Positions 1-7,144 of a stretch of DNA of 16,292 nt are shown one piece after another. The stretch is taken from the NCBI GenBank assembly GCA_009843725.1, contig VYCX01000329.1, positions 6,200-22,491 of the forward strand, written 5' to 3'. The stretch comes from Boseongicola sp. SB0675_bin_26 (lineage in GTDB: Bacteria > Pseudomonadota > Alphaproteobacteria > Rhodobacterales > Rhodobacteraceae). The stretch's first letter is position 1, and each line of letters begins with the position of its first letter. The notes under the pieces were generated by a model. That model made no database searches. It was not told the DNA's origin and saw only the letters and a program-made list of their open reading frames with translations. Both the position numbers and the translations under genes were made by a program.

Positions 1-1
1 C

Positions 2-466
2 CCCGCAGGCGTCAAGCGCCAATTGACCGGTGCCTTTGCCATCGACCTGATCTTCCCGATGGCGGAGGTCCTCAAGGAGCTTGGCAGCGAGGAGGTGTGG
101 CTGGTTCATGGGGCCGATGGCACCGACGAAATGTCGATCTGCGGCCCGACCTCCGTTGCTGTCCTGAAGGACGGCAAGATTGCTTCCGCCGAGATGCATC
201 CCGAAGATGCGGGGCTCCCCGTCCACCCCCTGAAGGACATACTCGGTGGCTCGCCGGATGAGAACGCCGCCGCGTTCCGAGCCCTTCTCGACGGCGCTCC
301 CGGCGCCTATCGCGATGCGGTGCTCCTGAACTCCGCTGCCGCGCTCGTGATCGCGGGCAAGGCGGATCACCTCAAGAGCGGCGTCGAGATCGCCGCCGAC
401 AGCATCGCCTCTGGTGCCGCTCGTGCCAAGGTCGAAGGGCTGGCCCGTGTCACGTCAGGGTCCTGA
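2..466 (+). CDS. trpD: Anthranilate phosphoribosyltransferase, C-terminal part (5' end outside window)
   Basis: TrpD transfers the phosphoribosyl group of PRPP to anthranilate, the second step from chorismate to tryptophan, in the cytoplasm. The visible 154 residues are the C-terminal part of the alpha/beta domain. They open with PAGVKRQ, matching the family's NPAGxxxQ motif, and include a [11 protein letters not shown] stretch whose Asp-Glu pair corresponds to the Mg-PRPP-binding DE of the family. The reading frame is open from the window edge to the TGA at 464-466, so the start lies upstream. trpC follows after an inserted uracil-DNA glycosylase gene; in related genomes I expect trpD and trpC to be adjacent. 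Identification is confident; only the N-terminus is missing. Confidence 0.93.
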   Translation, partial: PAGVKRQLTGAFAIDLIFPMAEVLKELGSEEVWLVHGADGTDEMSICGPTSVAVLKDGKIASAEMHPEDAGLPVHPLKDILGGSPDENAAAFRALLDGAPGAYRDAVLLNSAAALVIAGKADHLKSGVEIAADSIASGAARAKVEGLARVTSGS

Positions 467-472
467 CCCACG

Positions 473-488
473 CCTGGCCGCAGCCAGG
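473..488. other. Small hairpin between trpD and the glycosylase gene
   Basis: CCTGGC and GCCAGG form a perfect 6-bp stem around a 4-nt loop, 6 nt after the trpD stop. No T-run follows, so this is not a convincing intrinsic terminator. It could be a transcript-stabilising or weak attenuating hairpin, or chance. Confidence 0.3.
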
Positions 489-502
489 CCTCGGGTGGGA
501 AA

Positions 503-1141
503 TTGAACGGAAACCTCGGCGCCTGGGCGGAACTGCCTTTCTTTGCCGAGGATTGGCCCCGGATTGCCGAGGCCCTTTCTGTCGACACGCGCCGAATCCT
601 GCCACCCGCACCGATGCGGTTTGCTGCCCTTGAGCGGTGCCAGCCGGAAGCCACCCGTGTGGTCATACTTGGCCAGGATCCCTATCCGACGCTCGGCCAT
701 GCCAATGGGCTGGCGTTTGCGGTAACCGCCGGCACGGCACTGCCAAAGTCGCTCAGAAACATCTTTCGCGAGCTTGACGACGACATCGGCCGTTCTCCCG
801 CGACAGGTGATCTAGCCAGTTGGGCGAACGCGGGCGTGTTGCTCCTCAACACCGCGCTCACGGTTCCGGAGGGAAATGCCGGCGGCCACCTGCATCTGGG
901 TTGGGACACGCTTGCTGCCCAAGTGCTTCGACATTTGTCCGCCACTCCGCGGGCATTCATCCTTTGGGGAAGGCATGCAGAAGGTTACGCAGGGCACATC
1001 AAGGGGGATCACCATCTGATCCTAAAGTCCGCCCATCCCTCCCCTCTTTCCGCCCATCGCGGGTTCTTCGGGTCGCGTCCGTTCAGCCGCGTCAATTCCT
1101 GGCTGCAGGAGCATGGACAAGCACCAGTTCCTTGGGCCTGA
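503..1141 (+). CDS. ung: Uracil-DNA glycosylase, family 1 (UNG type)
   Basis: This enzyme excises uracil from DNA to start base-excision repair. The 212-residue protein carries the family motifs in order: the water-activating loop GQDPYP (residues 57-62, catalytic Asp59), LLNTALTV (114-121), and the DNA-intercalating HPSPLSAHRGFFG loop (178-190). The last residue of the first motif is Pro where E. coli Ung has His; I recall the same GQDPYP form in mycobacterial Ung, so activity is expected. The start is TTG at 503. It is the only ATG, GTG or TTG between the in-frame trpD stop and the conserved domain, and a purine-rich GGTGGGA lies just before it. The gene sits 36 nt after trpD and 159 nt before trpC, as if inserted in a tryptophan operon. 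Confidence 0.92.
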   Translation: MNGNLGAWAELPFFAEDWPRIAEALSVDTRRILPPAPMRFAALERCQPEATRVVILGQDPYPTLGHANGLAFAVTAGTALPKSLRNIFRELDDDIGRSPATGDLASWANAGVLLLNTALTVPEGNAGGHLHLGWDTLAAQVLRHLSATPRAFILWGRHAEGYAGHIKGDHHLILKSAHPSPLSAHRGFFGSRPFSRVNSWLQEHGQAPVPWA

Positions 1142-1300
1142 AACCGACGGCGCCAGGGGAGGCCGCGCGAATGCCCACTCCATGGCCACGTTCGACCCGG
1201 TGCATTCGGGAGTCGCTGCCGCGGGATCCCGGGACCTTGGCGAAGACGAGTGGCGGAGCATCCGCTTTCCAAGAAGCCGCCAAAGGGATATCCGAACTCC

Positions 1301-2116
1301 ATGACCAACGTGCTCGACAGGATCAAGGCCTACAAGCTTGAGGAAGTGGCGGCCGCCAAGGCACGCCTGCCCCTGCACGCCGTCGAAGCGGCAGCACGCG
1401 AAGCTCCAGCGCCGCGCGGCTTTGCTTCTGCGCTCATGGAGCAGTCGAGGACCGGCTACGGCCTCATTGCCGAAATCAAGAAGGCAAGCCCGTCACGAGG
1501 GCTCATCCGGGCCGACTTCGATCCGGCGAAACTTGCGCGCGCATACGAGGCGGGCGGCGCAACCTGCCTTTCGGTGCTGACGGATGCGCCGTCCTTCCAG
1601 GGTGCACCGGAGTTTCTGGGCGAGGCGCGGGCGGCAAGCGGCCTGCCATGCCTGCGCAAGGACTTCCTCTACGACGCCTACCAGGTTGCGGAGGCCCGAG
1701 CTTGGGGCGCCGATTGCATCCTGATCATCATGGCCAGTGTCTCCGATGCGCTAGCTCAGGAACTCGAGGACTGCGCGATCAACTCCTGGAACATGGATGT
1801 CCTGCTTGAAGTTCACGACGATGACGAACTCGAACGGGCCTTCGCCCTCAAGTCTCCACTCCTCGGCATCAACAACCGCGACCTGAAGACGTTCGAGACG
1901 GATATGGCGACCACTGAACGACTCGCAAGGCGGGTCCCGGCCAACCGGCACATCGTCGCCGAGAGCGGGATTTTCACGTCAGACGACCTGGCACGCCTCG
2001 CGCGATCGGGCGCACGCAGTTTCCTGATTGGCGAAAGCCTGATGCGCAAGGACGACGTGGCTGCCGCGACCCGGTCCCTTCTCGCCGGGCCGGCCTCATC
2101 CGAAGGAGCCGCCTGA
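1301..2116 (+). CDS. trpC: Indole-3-glycerol phosphate synthase
   Basis: TrpC closes the indole ring by decarboxylating 1-(2-carboxyphenylamino)-1-deoxyribulose 5-phosphate to indole-3-glycerol phosphate. The 271-residue TIM-barrel protein has the family's signature segments: [10 protein letters not shown] (56-65, catalytic Lys60), LRKDF (118-122, Lys120), LLEVHDDDE (Glu170), GINNRDL (190-196) and AESGI (220-224). An upstream in-frame ATG at 1250 would add 17 residues, but the protein resembles the family from MTNVLDRI onward, and AAAGGG lies about 13 nt before the ATG at 1301, so I prefer this start. The TGA shares its final A with the moaC start (TGATG), indicating translational coupling. 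TrpC is monofunctional here; no TrpF domain follows. Confidence 0.95.
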   Translation: MTNVLDRIKAYKLEEVAAAKARLPLHAVEAAAREAPAPRGFASALMEQSRTGYGLIAEIKKASPSRGLIRADFDPAKLARAYEAGGATCLSVLTDAPSFQGAPEFLGEARAASGLPCLRKDFLYDAYQVAEARAWGADCILIIMASVSDALAQELEDCAINSWNMDVLLEVHDDDELERAFALKSPLLGINNRDLKTFETDMATTERLARRVPANRHIVAESGIFTSDDLARLARSGARSFLIGESLMRKDDVAAATRSLLAGPASSEGAA

Positions 2117-2595
2117 TGCCCGACCTGACGCATTTCGACAGCAAGGGCGACGCACACATGGTCGATGTATCCAAGAAGCCCGTGACCGACAGGACTGCGG
2201 TGGCGGAGGGGTTTGTCCGCATGACGGAAGAGACCCTCTCGGTGATCGCCGAAGGCCGCGCGGGCAAGGGAGACGTGCTGTCCGTCGCGCGGATCGCAGG
2301 CATCATTGCCGCGAAGAAGACCTCGGACCTGATTCCCCTGTGCCACCCGTTGCAGCTCACCAAGGTCGAGATAGACCTTGCCGCCACGCCAGGCCTGCCT
2401 GGCATCCGCGTTGAGGCAACAGTCAGGTCTTCCGGCCAGACCGGCGTCGAAATGGAAGCCCTGACGGCGGTCGCGACGGCCTGTCTCACGGTCTACGACA
2501 TGGTGAAAGCCGTGGAAAAGTCCATGGTGATCGAGAACATCCGCCTCGTTCTAAAGGACGGCGGAAAGTCGGGCCGGTACGAGGCACCCCGGTGA
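2116..2595 (+). CDS. moaC: Cyclic pyranopterin monophosphate synthase
   Basis: MoaC converts 3',8-cyclo-7,8-dihydro-GTP, made by MoaA, into cyclic pyranopterin monophosphate, the first stable intermediate of molybdenum cofactor synthesis. The 159 residues match the family end to end and are nearly collinear with E. coli MoaC. Lys51, His77 (in the PLCHPL motif), Glu112 and Glu114 (GVEMEA), Asp128 and Lys131 all sit at the positions I know as active-site or conserved residues there. KDGGKSG (147-153) lies near the C-terminus. The start codon overlaps the trpC stop by one base, and the stop overlaps the moeA GTG start by four, so the three genes form one tightly coupled unit. No moaA is seen in the window. 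Confidence 0.97.
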   Translation: MPDLTHFDSKGDAHMVDVSKKPVTDRTAVAEGFVRMTEETLSVIAEGRAGKGDVLSVARIAGIIAAKKTSDLIPLCHPLQLTKVEIDLAATPGLPGIRVEATVRSSGQTGVEMEALTAVATACLTVYDMVKAVEKSMVIENIRLVLKDGGKSGRYEAPR

Positions 2596-3752
2596 TCTCG
2601 GTCGACGAGGCGCTCAGCCACATCTTCGCGCTTGCAACGCCATTGGGAACGGAAAAGGTTCCGCTGCGCGCCGCATCCGGACGGATCCTTGCCGAGCCCC
2701 TTCTCGCGGCCCGCAGCCAGCCGCCCTTTCGTGCCTCCGTCATGGACGGCTACGCAGTCGCCAGCGAAGCGGAGAGCTACTCCGTTCTCGGCGAGTCCGC
2801 AGCGGGACGGGGCTTTGACGGCGCGATCGGGCCCGGAGATGCCGTGCGCATCTTCACGGGCGCGCCCGTCCCTGAAGGCGCCACACGCGTGATCATCCAG
2901 GAAGACGTGACTCGCGAGGGCGACCGGATCCGTGTCGCAGACGGGGCGGACCAGGAACCGTATATTCGCGAGGTCGGCACGGACTTTGCAGCAGGGTTCC
3001 GAGTCGACCCGCCGCGCCGGATGTCGCCTGCGGACATCACCCTTGCGGCATCAATGAACATGCCCGGGATCGTGGTCGCCCGCCGACCGCAAGTTGCGCT
3101 GATCGCGACGGGCGACGAACTGGTCATGCCCGGCGAATCCCCACGTTCGGACCAGATCATCGCTTCGAACGCTTTCGGGCTTTCCGCCATGATCGAATCG
3201 GAGGGGGCCGTCGCCCGCATGCTGCCGATTTGCGCCGACACCGCTTCCTCTCTTCAAGCCGCCCTTGACATGGCAGGAGATGCAGACCTGATCGTCACAA
3301 TCGGAGGCGCGTCCGTCGGAGACCATGATCTCATTGCAAGCACGGCGCACGGGATGGGCTTGGAACGCGCCTTCCACAGAGTTGCGATTCGCCCCGGAAA
3401 GCCGATGATGGCAGGCCGTCTCAACGGCACTCCGATGGTGGGACTGCCAGGCAACCCGGTCTCATCCATGGTCTGCGGTCATGTCTTCCTCAGACCAATG
3501 CTGCGGGCGATGCAGGGGCTTGAGGCACAGCCTCTCGCGCGACGCGTGGCGCGGCTGTCTGCACCGGTCGGCACCAACGGCCCGCGCGAACACTACATGC
3601 GGGCGCGGGTCGATGACGACCTGATCGCGGCGGAGCAGCGCCAGGACAGCTCGCTTCTGACGATTCTATCAGGCGCCAACGCCTTGATCGTTCGTGCGCC
3701 GAAAGCGCCGGCTCTGGACGCCGGCGATGCGGTTTCGTTCATCGAATTCTGA
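2592..3752 (+). CDS. moeA: Molybdopterin molybdenumtransferase (Mo insertase)
   Basis: MoeA inserts molybdate into adenylylated molybdopterin to give active Moco. The 386-residue protein shows the usual domains. The N-terminal region has MDGYAV (51-56) and TGAPVPEGA (89-97). The central MogA-like domain has TGDELV (173-178), GGASVGDHD (238-246), RPGKP and GLPGNPVS (284-291). A short C-terminal beta domain runs from about residue 310 to the end. The start is GTG at 2592, inside the GTGA overlap with moaC; sequence similarity to the family begins immediately (ISVDEAL), which supports it. Length is slightly under the typical 400 or so residues, without an obvious missing motif. It is the last gene of the trp-moa unit before a long non-coding stretch. 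Confidence 0.95.
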   Translation: MISVDEALSHIFALATPLGTEKVPLRAASGRILAEPLLAARSQPPFRASVMDGYAVASEAESYSVLGESAAGRGFDGAIGPGDAVRIFTGAPVPEGATRVIIQEDVTREGDRIRVADGADQEPYIREVGTDFAAGFRVDPPRRMSPADITLAASMNMPGIVVARRPQVALIATGDELVMPGESPRSDQIIASNAFGLSAMIESEGAVARMLPICADTASSLQAALDMAGDADLIVTIGGASVGDHDLIASTAHGMGLERAFHRVAIRPGKPMMAGRLNGTPMVGLPGNPVSSMVCGHVFLRPMLRAMQGLEAQPLARRVARLSAPVGTNGPREHYMRARVDDDLIAAEQRQDSSLLTILSGANALIVRAPKAPALDAGDAVSFIEF

Positions 3753-4232
3753 CTGCCTGACTCGACGGCACCAACGCCGACACCTTTGAGCGAACGCTGA
3801 ATGCACAAGGATTTGCGTTCTGGAGCGCCTCCACGAGTCCGGGCGCTCACCCACGCCAGTATACCCGTTCGGGGACGCACTCGCCCTCTGGAGCAGAGAC
3901 CTCTCACGGGCAAAACGGGTCGATCGCGTCATCTTCTGCATCCGGTGTGCGGCTTAATCGGCCGCCCATGCCCAGAAGCCGGAACCGGCAAAGACCAAGT
4001 GACGGACGTCAGGCCGCACGATCACCGCCTTGCATCCATCTCTTCACCACCACGTTTCCGAGCGTGAGAAGCAGTTTCCGTCGCACCCGCAGAGACCGGT
4101 TGATGCTGAATTGCCGAGGGACTTCGTCAGTTGCGACGGCACCGGTCCGCAAGGACCTGAAGCGACGTGCAATTCGCAATTGCTCCATCCGTTGGTGACG
4201 GCAACCCGCGAAGGTGCTACCGCTCGTTGCGG
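3753..4232. other. Intergenic stretch after moeA, no recognisable gene
   Basis: Short open frames exist on both strands, but none begins with a good ribosome binding site or resembles a known family. Two inverted repeats lie near the start: GAACGC (3792-3797) with GCGTTC (3815-3820), and GAGCGCC (3823-3829) with GGCGCTC (3842-3848). The second could fold as a 7-bp stem with a 12-nt loop. No T-tract follows, so terminator function is only possible. The stretch may be decayed DNA of the accessory block that continues to lexA. Confidence 0.4.
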
Positions 4233-4718
4233 ATGACAAATTTCGCGGCAATTGATTTCGAAACGGCTGACCACCATTCCGACAGCGCTTGTTCGGTCGG
4301 TGTCGTGCATGTCAAGGACGATCGAATTGAAGAACGGTACCATCGGCTCATCCGGCCGCCGAGAAAGAAGTTCGTCTTCACATACATCCATGGGCTGACC
4401 TGGGAAGATGTCCGGGACAGCCCATCCTTTGGCGAACTTTGGCCCGAGATGCGGCACCTCCTGGACAGGGCGGACTTCCTGGTCGCGCACAACGCATCGT
4501 TCGATTCCCGTGTGCTGCGCGCGTGCTGCGAACGTGCTGGCATCCATCTGCCACGATACAAGTTTCGCTGCACGGTCAGCATGGCGCGCCGCAAATGGAA
4601 ACTGCGGTCAGCAAGACTTCCGGCCGTCTGTGACCATCTGGGAATTGCGCTGAGCCATCATGATGCGCTCAGCGACGCCGAGGCATGCGCCAGAATTGCC
4701 ATGAAGGCACTCGGATAG
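4233..4718 (+). CDS. DEDDh 3'-5' exonuclease (DNA polymerase III epsilon-like / PolC-type)
   Basis: The predicted product is a small stand-alone DEDDh exonuclease that would remove nucleotides from DNA or RNA 3' ends with two metal ions. Its 161 residues show all catalytic elements: Exo I AIDFETAD (Asp8, Glu10), Exo II VAHNASFD (Asp91), and Exo III HHDALSDAEA (His143, Asp148). An IHGLTWEDV segment (53-61) is also typical of this subfamily. An in-frame ATG-type start at 4167 would add 22 basic residues with no family resemblance, so I chose the ATG at 4233 (MTNFAAIDF). There is no strong ribosome binding site before it. The gene stands alone between non-coding stretches, so genomic context does not reveal a substrate. 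It is not a proofreading subunit with a polymerase-binding tail; it ends soon after Exo III. Confidence 0.85.
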   Translation: MTNFAAIDFETADHHSDSACSVGVVHVKDDRIEERYHRLIRPPRKKFVFTYIHGLTWEDVRDSPSFGELWPEMRHLLDRADFLVAHNASFDSRVLRACCERAGIHLPRYKFRCTVSMARRKWKLRSARLPAVCDHLGIALSHHDALSDAEACARIAMKALG

Positions 4719-5168
4719 CCCTCGCGATGCAGCTTGAAGGCAGGTTTCAGGACGCGAGCAAGACCCGGACACAGAAATTCATGCTTTCACATCCGAGTTC
4801 CTGGTGCCGCCCCGCGTGAGCGGAACAGAATCGTGCATGAAAGGCCCTGCTCCCGTTCAAGGCGCCGAGATCATGGCAAACAGTTGTCGAGACACCTGGT
4901 CGCGATGCCGCGCCAGCGCATGCCAGGAACTCCTTCATATGGCCATGTCAGCGCGTTGCTGTGCGCGGAAGCAGGCTCCTGCCTCGAGAAGGCGCGAATT
5001 GGCGACGGCGGACGATCGGGCGCGACGGCGCGATGGGCAGCGACGTTACTCGTCAGGCTCGCGGGTCGGAGACCGAGACCACGATTGCCCCGTTGGACGC
5101 GACCAAGGTGATTGCCAGCCAAGAAACACCCCTCGACATGCACAGGATGCTGTACATGTTGAACTGCC
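4719..5168. other. Intergenic stretch, no recognisable gene
   Basis: Several overlapping frames are open (for example 4804-5241 and 4734-5111), but their translations are rich in Arg, Ser and Cys, resemble nothing I recognise and lack initiation signals. I see no tRNA, insertion-sequence end or repeat array. The stretch precedes a decayed toxin-antitoxin pair and may itself be degraded accessory DNA. Confidence 0.4.
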
Positions 5169-5510
5169 TTGCAGTCCGATCAGACGAAGAACTGCATCGT
5201 TAAGGACATCCTTACATACACGGACGCAGGCAAGCATCTGAAAGCGGCTGTGGATCAGGCAATCCGCGAAAGGACAGAAACCGCAATTGCCCGTTCGGGT
5301 CGGAAAGCTGTGGTCATCGTTGGGAAGAATGAGCGGGATTCAATCCAGTCGACACTTCACCTCCTTTCCTCTCGCACGAACGCCGCCCGGCTGCGAGAGT
5401 CTGTCGCCCAATTGGATTCAGGGCGCGGCATTGAGAGAGATACAATTGAACATGAGGTTGGCACTTTACAGCGAGACTTGGGAAGATTACCCTTACGGGC
5501 GGCAGGCTGA
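5169..5510 (+). CDS. yefM: YefM-family antitoxin, probably decaying
   Basis: YefM (Phd/YefM fold) binds and neutralises the YoeB ribonuclease and represses its own operon. Residues from ILTYTDAGKHL onward align without gaps with E. coli YefM as I recall it. The match includes the LLSSRTNAARL segment (E. coli LLRSPANARRL) and LDSGRGIERDTIE (E. coli LKSGKGTEKDIIE). Several features suggest loss of function. The only ordinary start is a TTG at 5169, which adds residues absent from the family. At the expected start position (5196) the codon is ATC, as if an ATG had mutated. The conserved Ser-Leu-Glu-Glu-Tyr region has become GKNER. Translation runs 28 residues or so past the usual C-terminus into the toxin gene. 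It overlaps the broken yoeB by 59 nt. Family assignment is confident; function is doubtful. Confidence 0.75.
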   Translation: MQSDQTKNCIVKDILTYTDAGKHLKAAVDQAIRERTETAIARSGRKAVVIVGKNERDSIQSTLHLLSSRTNAARLRESVAQLDSGRGIERDTIEHEVGTLQRDLGRLPLRAAG

Positions 5511-5717
5511 CGAGAGAATCTTCCGACGGATCAATGACTTGATCAAGGACACGAAGCGAACGCATTTCAGGGCATTGGCAAGCCTGAACCGCTCAGGGGG
5601 GACCTGTCTGGCTGGTGGTCGCGACGGATTACGCACGAACACAGAATGGCATGCCGTGCTTCAGCGGAGGGCAAAGACAAGGCGCCGGAAATCTCGGCTC
5701 TCCGGTTTCACCATTGA
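5452..5717 (+). pseudogene. yoeB: yoeB toxin pseudogene (single-base frameshift)
   Basis: Intact YoeB is a ribosome-dependent mRNA interferase of about 84 residues. From the ATG at 5452 the translation matches YoeB through INDLIKDTKRT (residues 27-37). At 5563-5564 only CA remains where the family has a Pro codon. Moving one base into the next frame restores the match: FQGIGKPEPL, GWWSRRITHEHR and a final RFHH before TGA at 5715-5717. So one base has been lost near 5563 and the uncorrected frame runs on to 5838 as nonsense. Positions matching catalytic Glu46, Arg65 and His83 survive, but the final catalytic Tyr is His, and a usual VY after HRL/M is Ala-Cys. Both the frameshift and the substitutions indicate an inactive toxin. 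The partner antitoxin lies directly upstream. Confidence 0.88.
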
Positions 5718-6046
5718 TCAAGCTGCAAAATTCGGGGAACGTGGACTTTGCCATCTGGCTCGACACCGCGCACAGCGCGGCCACAATGTTCGTTTGGCCG
5801 CGATGAAGCTGCTTTTTTCGAATTTCCGTATGGCGTGACCAGCGTCATCTTCGTCCAAGTCTCCGATTCACAGCTCTTTGACAGCATCGCCAAATCGCCC
5901 ACTGACGACCGGGAGTTCAAGGAAATCTGCCTTCGACCCAAAGGCGTGGGTCTGTCCCGCCTCTTTCTTCGCCACTTTGTTTTGGCACAATTCATGAACA
6001 AGAACGTCTCGCGACCTGAACCAACGAAGCCGCCGACACGCCGATC
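5718..6046. other. Intergenic stretch before the lexA promoter, no recognisable gene
   Basis: A 100-codon frame (5748-6050, TTG start) and an opposite-strand frame (5708-6055) are open, but neither has a convincing start or family resemblance. A compact perfect hairpin, CCGCGC-ACA-GCGCGG, lies at 5766-5780. A run of six T occurs at 5814-5819, too far from the hairpin to make a classical terminator. The stretch may be the degraded remainder of the accessory block. Confidence 0.4.
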
Positions 6047-6075
6047 TTGACACAAAAGGCGAACACGGATAGAAC
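6047..6075 (+). promoter_or_regulatory. lexA promoter (-35 and -10)
   Basis: TTGACA at 6047-6052 is a perfect sigma-70 -35 box. Exactly 17 nt later comes TAGAAC (6070-6075), a 4-of-6 match to the -10 consensus. Transcription would start near 6082, leaving a leader of about 45 nt with AGGAG at 6114-6118 before the lexA ATG. The LexA operator covers the spacer and the -10 element. Confidence 0.72.
6061..6075 (+). promoter_or_regulatory. LexA operator (SOS box) for lexA autoregulation
   Basis: GAAC at 6061-6064 and 6072-6075 are separated by seven bases. On the other strand this reads GTTC-N7-GTTC, the direct-repeat SOS box established for Rhodobacter and related alphaproteobacteria. A third GAAC follows at 6082-6085, six bases further on. 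The site overlaps the lexA promoter, as expected for autorepression. Confidence 0.8.
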
Positions 6076-6127
6076 ATCGGCGAACGCAGCCGATTGGCTG
6101 TCAAATCGAGTATAGGAGACAAAGCGA

Positions 6128-6820
6128 ATGCTCACCCGCAAGCAACTTGAACTGCTCAGGTTCATACGTGATCGCGTAAGGCTCGAGGGAGTTCCGCCAT
6201 CCTTCGAAGAAATGAAGGACGAACTCGATCTCAAATCAAAGTCCGGAGTCCACAGGCTGATCACGGCATTGGAAGAACGCGGCTTCATCCATCGCATGCC
6301 GCACAGGGCCCGTGCGCTCGAGATCGTGAGACTTCCCGAAGCCTTGGAAGGGGAAACAGGATTTGAGCCGCAAGTGATCCAAGGTGACAAAACGGGCGCG
6401 GCCGCTTCTCCTGTCGATACCGCCGGTCCAGGAAGGCATGCAATGGAGGTTCCGGTCATGGGCCGGATCGCGGCGGGTGTGCCGATCGAGGCGATTAACG
6501 AGGTCAGCCACAGTGTGGCCGTGCCCGACCAAATGATGGGCCGGGGTCGTCACTACGCTCTGGAAGTGATGGGCGATTCCATGATCGATGTCGGGATCAA
6601 CGAGGGCGACGTCGTTGTCATTCGGGAAACCAGCACAGCGGACAACGGCGACATCGTTGTTGCATTGGTCGATGACCAAGAGGCCACGCTCAAGCGGTTC
6701 CGCAAATCCGGCGACACGATCGCGCTGGAGGCTGCAAACCCGTCCTACGAAACCCGGTTGCTCCGGGACGATCAGGTCAAGGTCCAGGGACGCCTCGTTG
6801 GCCTGATGCGCAGCTATTGA
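6128..6820 (+). CDS. lexA: LexA repressor, SOS regulator
   Basis: LexA represses DNA-damage genes and cleaves itself when RecA filaments form on single-stranded DNA. The 230-residue protein begins [13 protein letters not shown] with a winged helix-turn-helix domain (about 1-70: [24 protein letters not shown]). A linker follows, then the S24 peptidase domain. The Ala116-Gly117 cleavage site lies in GRIAAGVP, the nucleophile Ser151 in MGDSM and the general base Lys189 in ATLKRF. AGGAG stands 9 nt before the ATG, a good ribosome binding site. A promoter with an overlapping GAAC-N7-GAAC operator lies just upstream, so autoregulation is likely. The protein is slightly longer than E. coli LexA (202 residues), mainly in the linker, as usual for alphaproteobacteria. 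Confidence 0.97.
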   Translation: MLTRKQLELLRFIRDRVRLEGVPPSFEEMKDELDLKSKSGVHRLITALEERGFIHRMPHRARALEIVRLPEALEGETGFEPQVIQGDKTGAAASPVDTAGPGRHAMEVPVMGRIAAGVPIEAINEVSHSVAVPDQMMGRGRHYALEVMGDSMIDVGINEGDVVVIRETSTADNGDIVVALVDDQEATLKRFRKSGDTIALEAANPSYETRLLRDDQVKVQGRLVGLMRSY

Positions 6821-7144
6821 GCCTGTTCGGGAAGTCACGTTTCCTGCGCATGGCCCAATGTGTGACAGCCCGGCACATGGTTCGAAAGTCACGGCTTCCT
6901 CGAGTTCCTGCGTTCCCGTAGGAAGCCGTCGACACGTGGGGACCGACCAGCTTCGCAACGAGCCGTCACCATCTTGCCTTACTGGCAGGTCCGTCCGGAC
7001 AGCGGGCGTTTGCGTTCCTGCGGAAATCGCGCGTGCCCCTCCCATTCAATGACAGGCCCAGCCTGCCCTTGTCACTCCGAAGCGCCTTGACTACACCCCA
7101 TGCGAACCAGCCTCTCCCACTGAACTTGCAAGGTTTGCCGGCCG
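6821..7144. other. lexA-gltX intergenic region with short repeats
   Basis: No gene is supported here; the small open frames have no family resemblance. The region carries an imperfect direct repeat (6825-6845 and 6880-6900, both starting GTTCG and sharing AGTCACG and TTCCT), three copies of TTCCTGCG (6841, 6905, 7015) and an inverted repeat at 6891-6929. In several Rhodobacterales I recall a comEC-like gene between lexA and gltX; none is present. Confidence 0.5.
6891..6929. repeat. 10-bp inverted repeat
   Basis: ACGGCTTCCT (6891-6900) and AGGAAGCCGT (6920-6929) are perfect reverse complements around a 19-nt loop. The loop holds two GTTC tetramers four bases apart, which does not fit the SOS box spacing. 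No T-run follows, so a transcript hairpin or a protein-binding site is possible, a classical terminator less so. Confidence 0.5.

Noticed and set aside
57..62. GQDPYP (residues 57-62 of the glycosylase) as a broken active site
   Set aside because: The catalytic Asp and Tyr are kept, and the final Pro is a form I recall from actinobacterial Ung proteins, so it is normal variation.
5287..5838. A single 183-residue protein containing the YoeB N-terminus
   Set aside because: Only residues from 5452 to about 5562 resemble YoeB; the rest is out of frame, and the adjacent frame continues the match. It is a frameshifted pseudogene, not a fusion protein.
6002..6021. GAAC...GAAC pair upstream of lexA as a second SOS box
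   Set aside because: The spacing is 12 bases instead of 7 and it lies upstream of the -35 element.
5748..6050. 100-codon frame between yoeB remnant and lexA
   Set aside because: TTG start, no ribosome binding site, no recognised family, and it runs across the lexA -35 region.
6236..7045. 269-codon frame opposite lexA
   Set aside because: Almost fully antisense to a strongly supported lexA gene and resembles no family.
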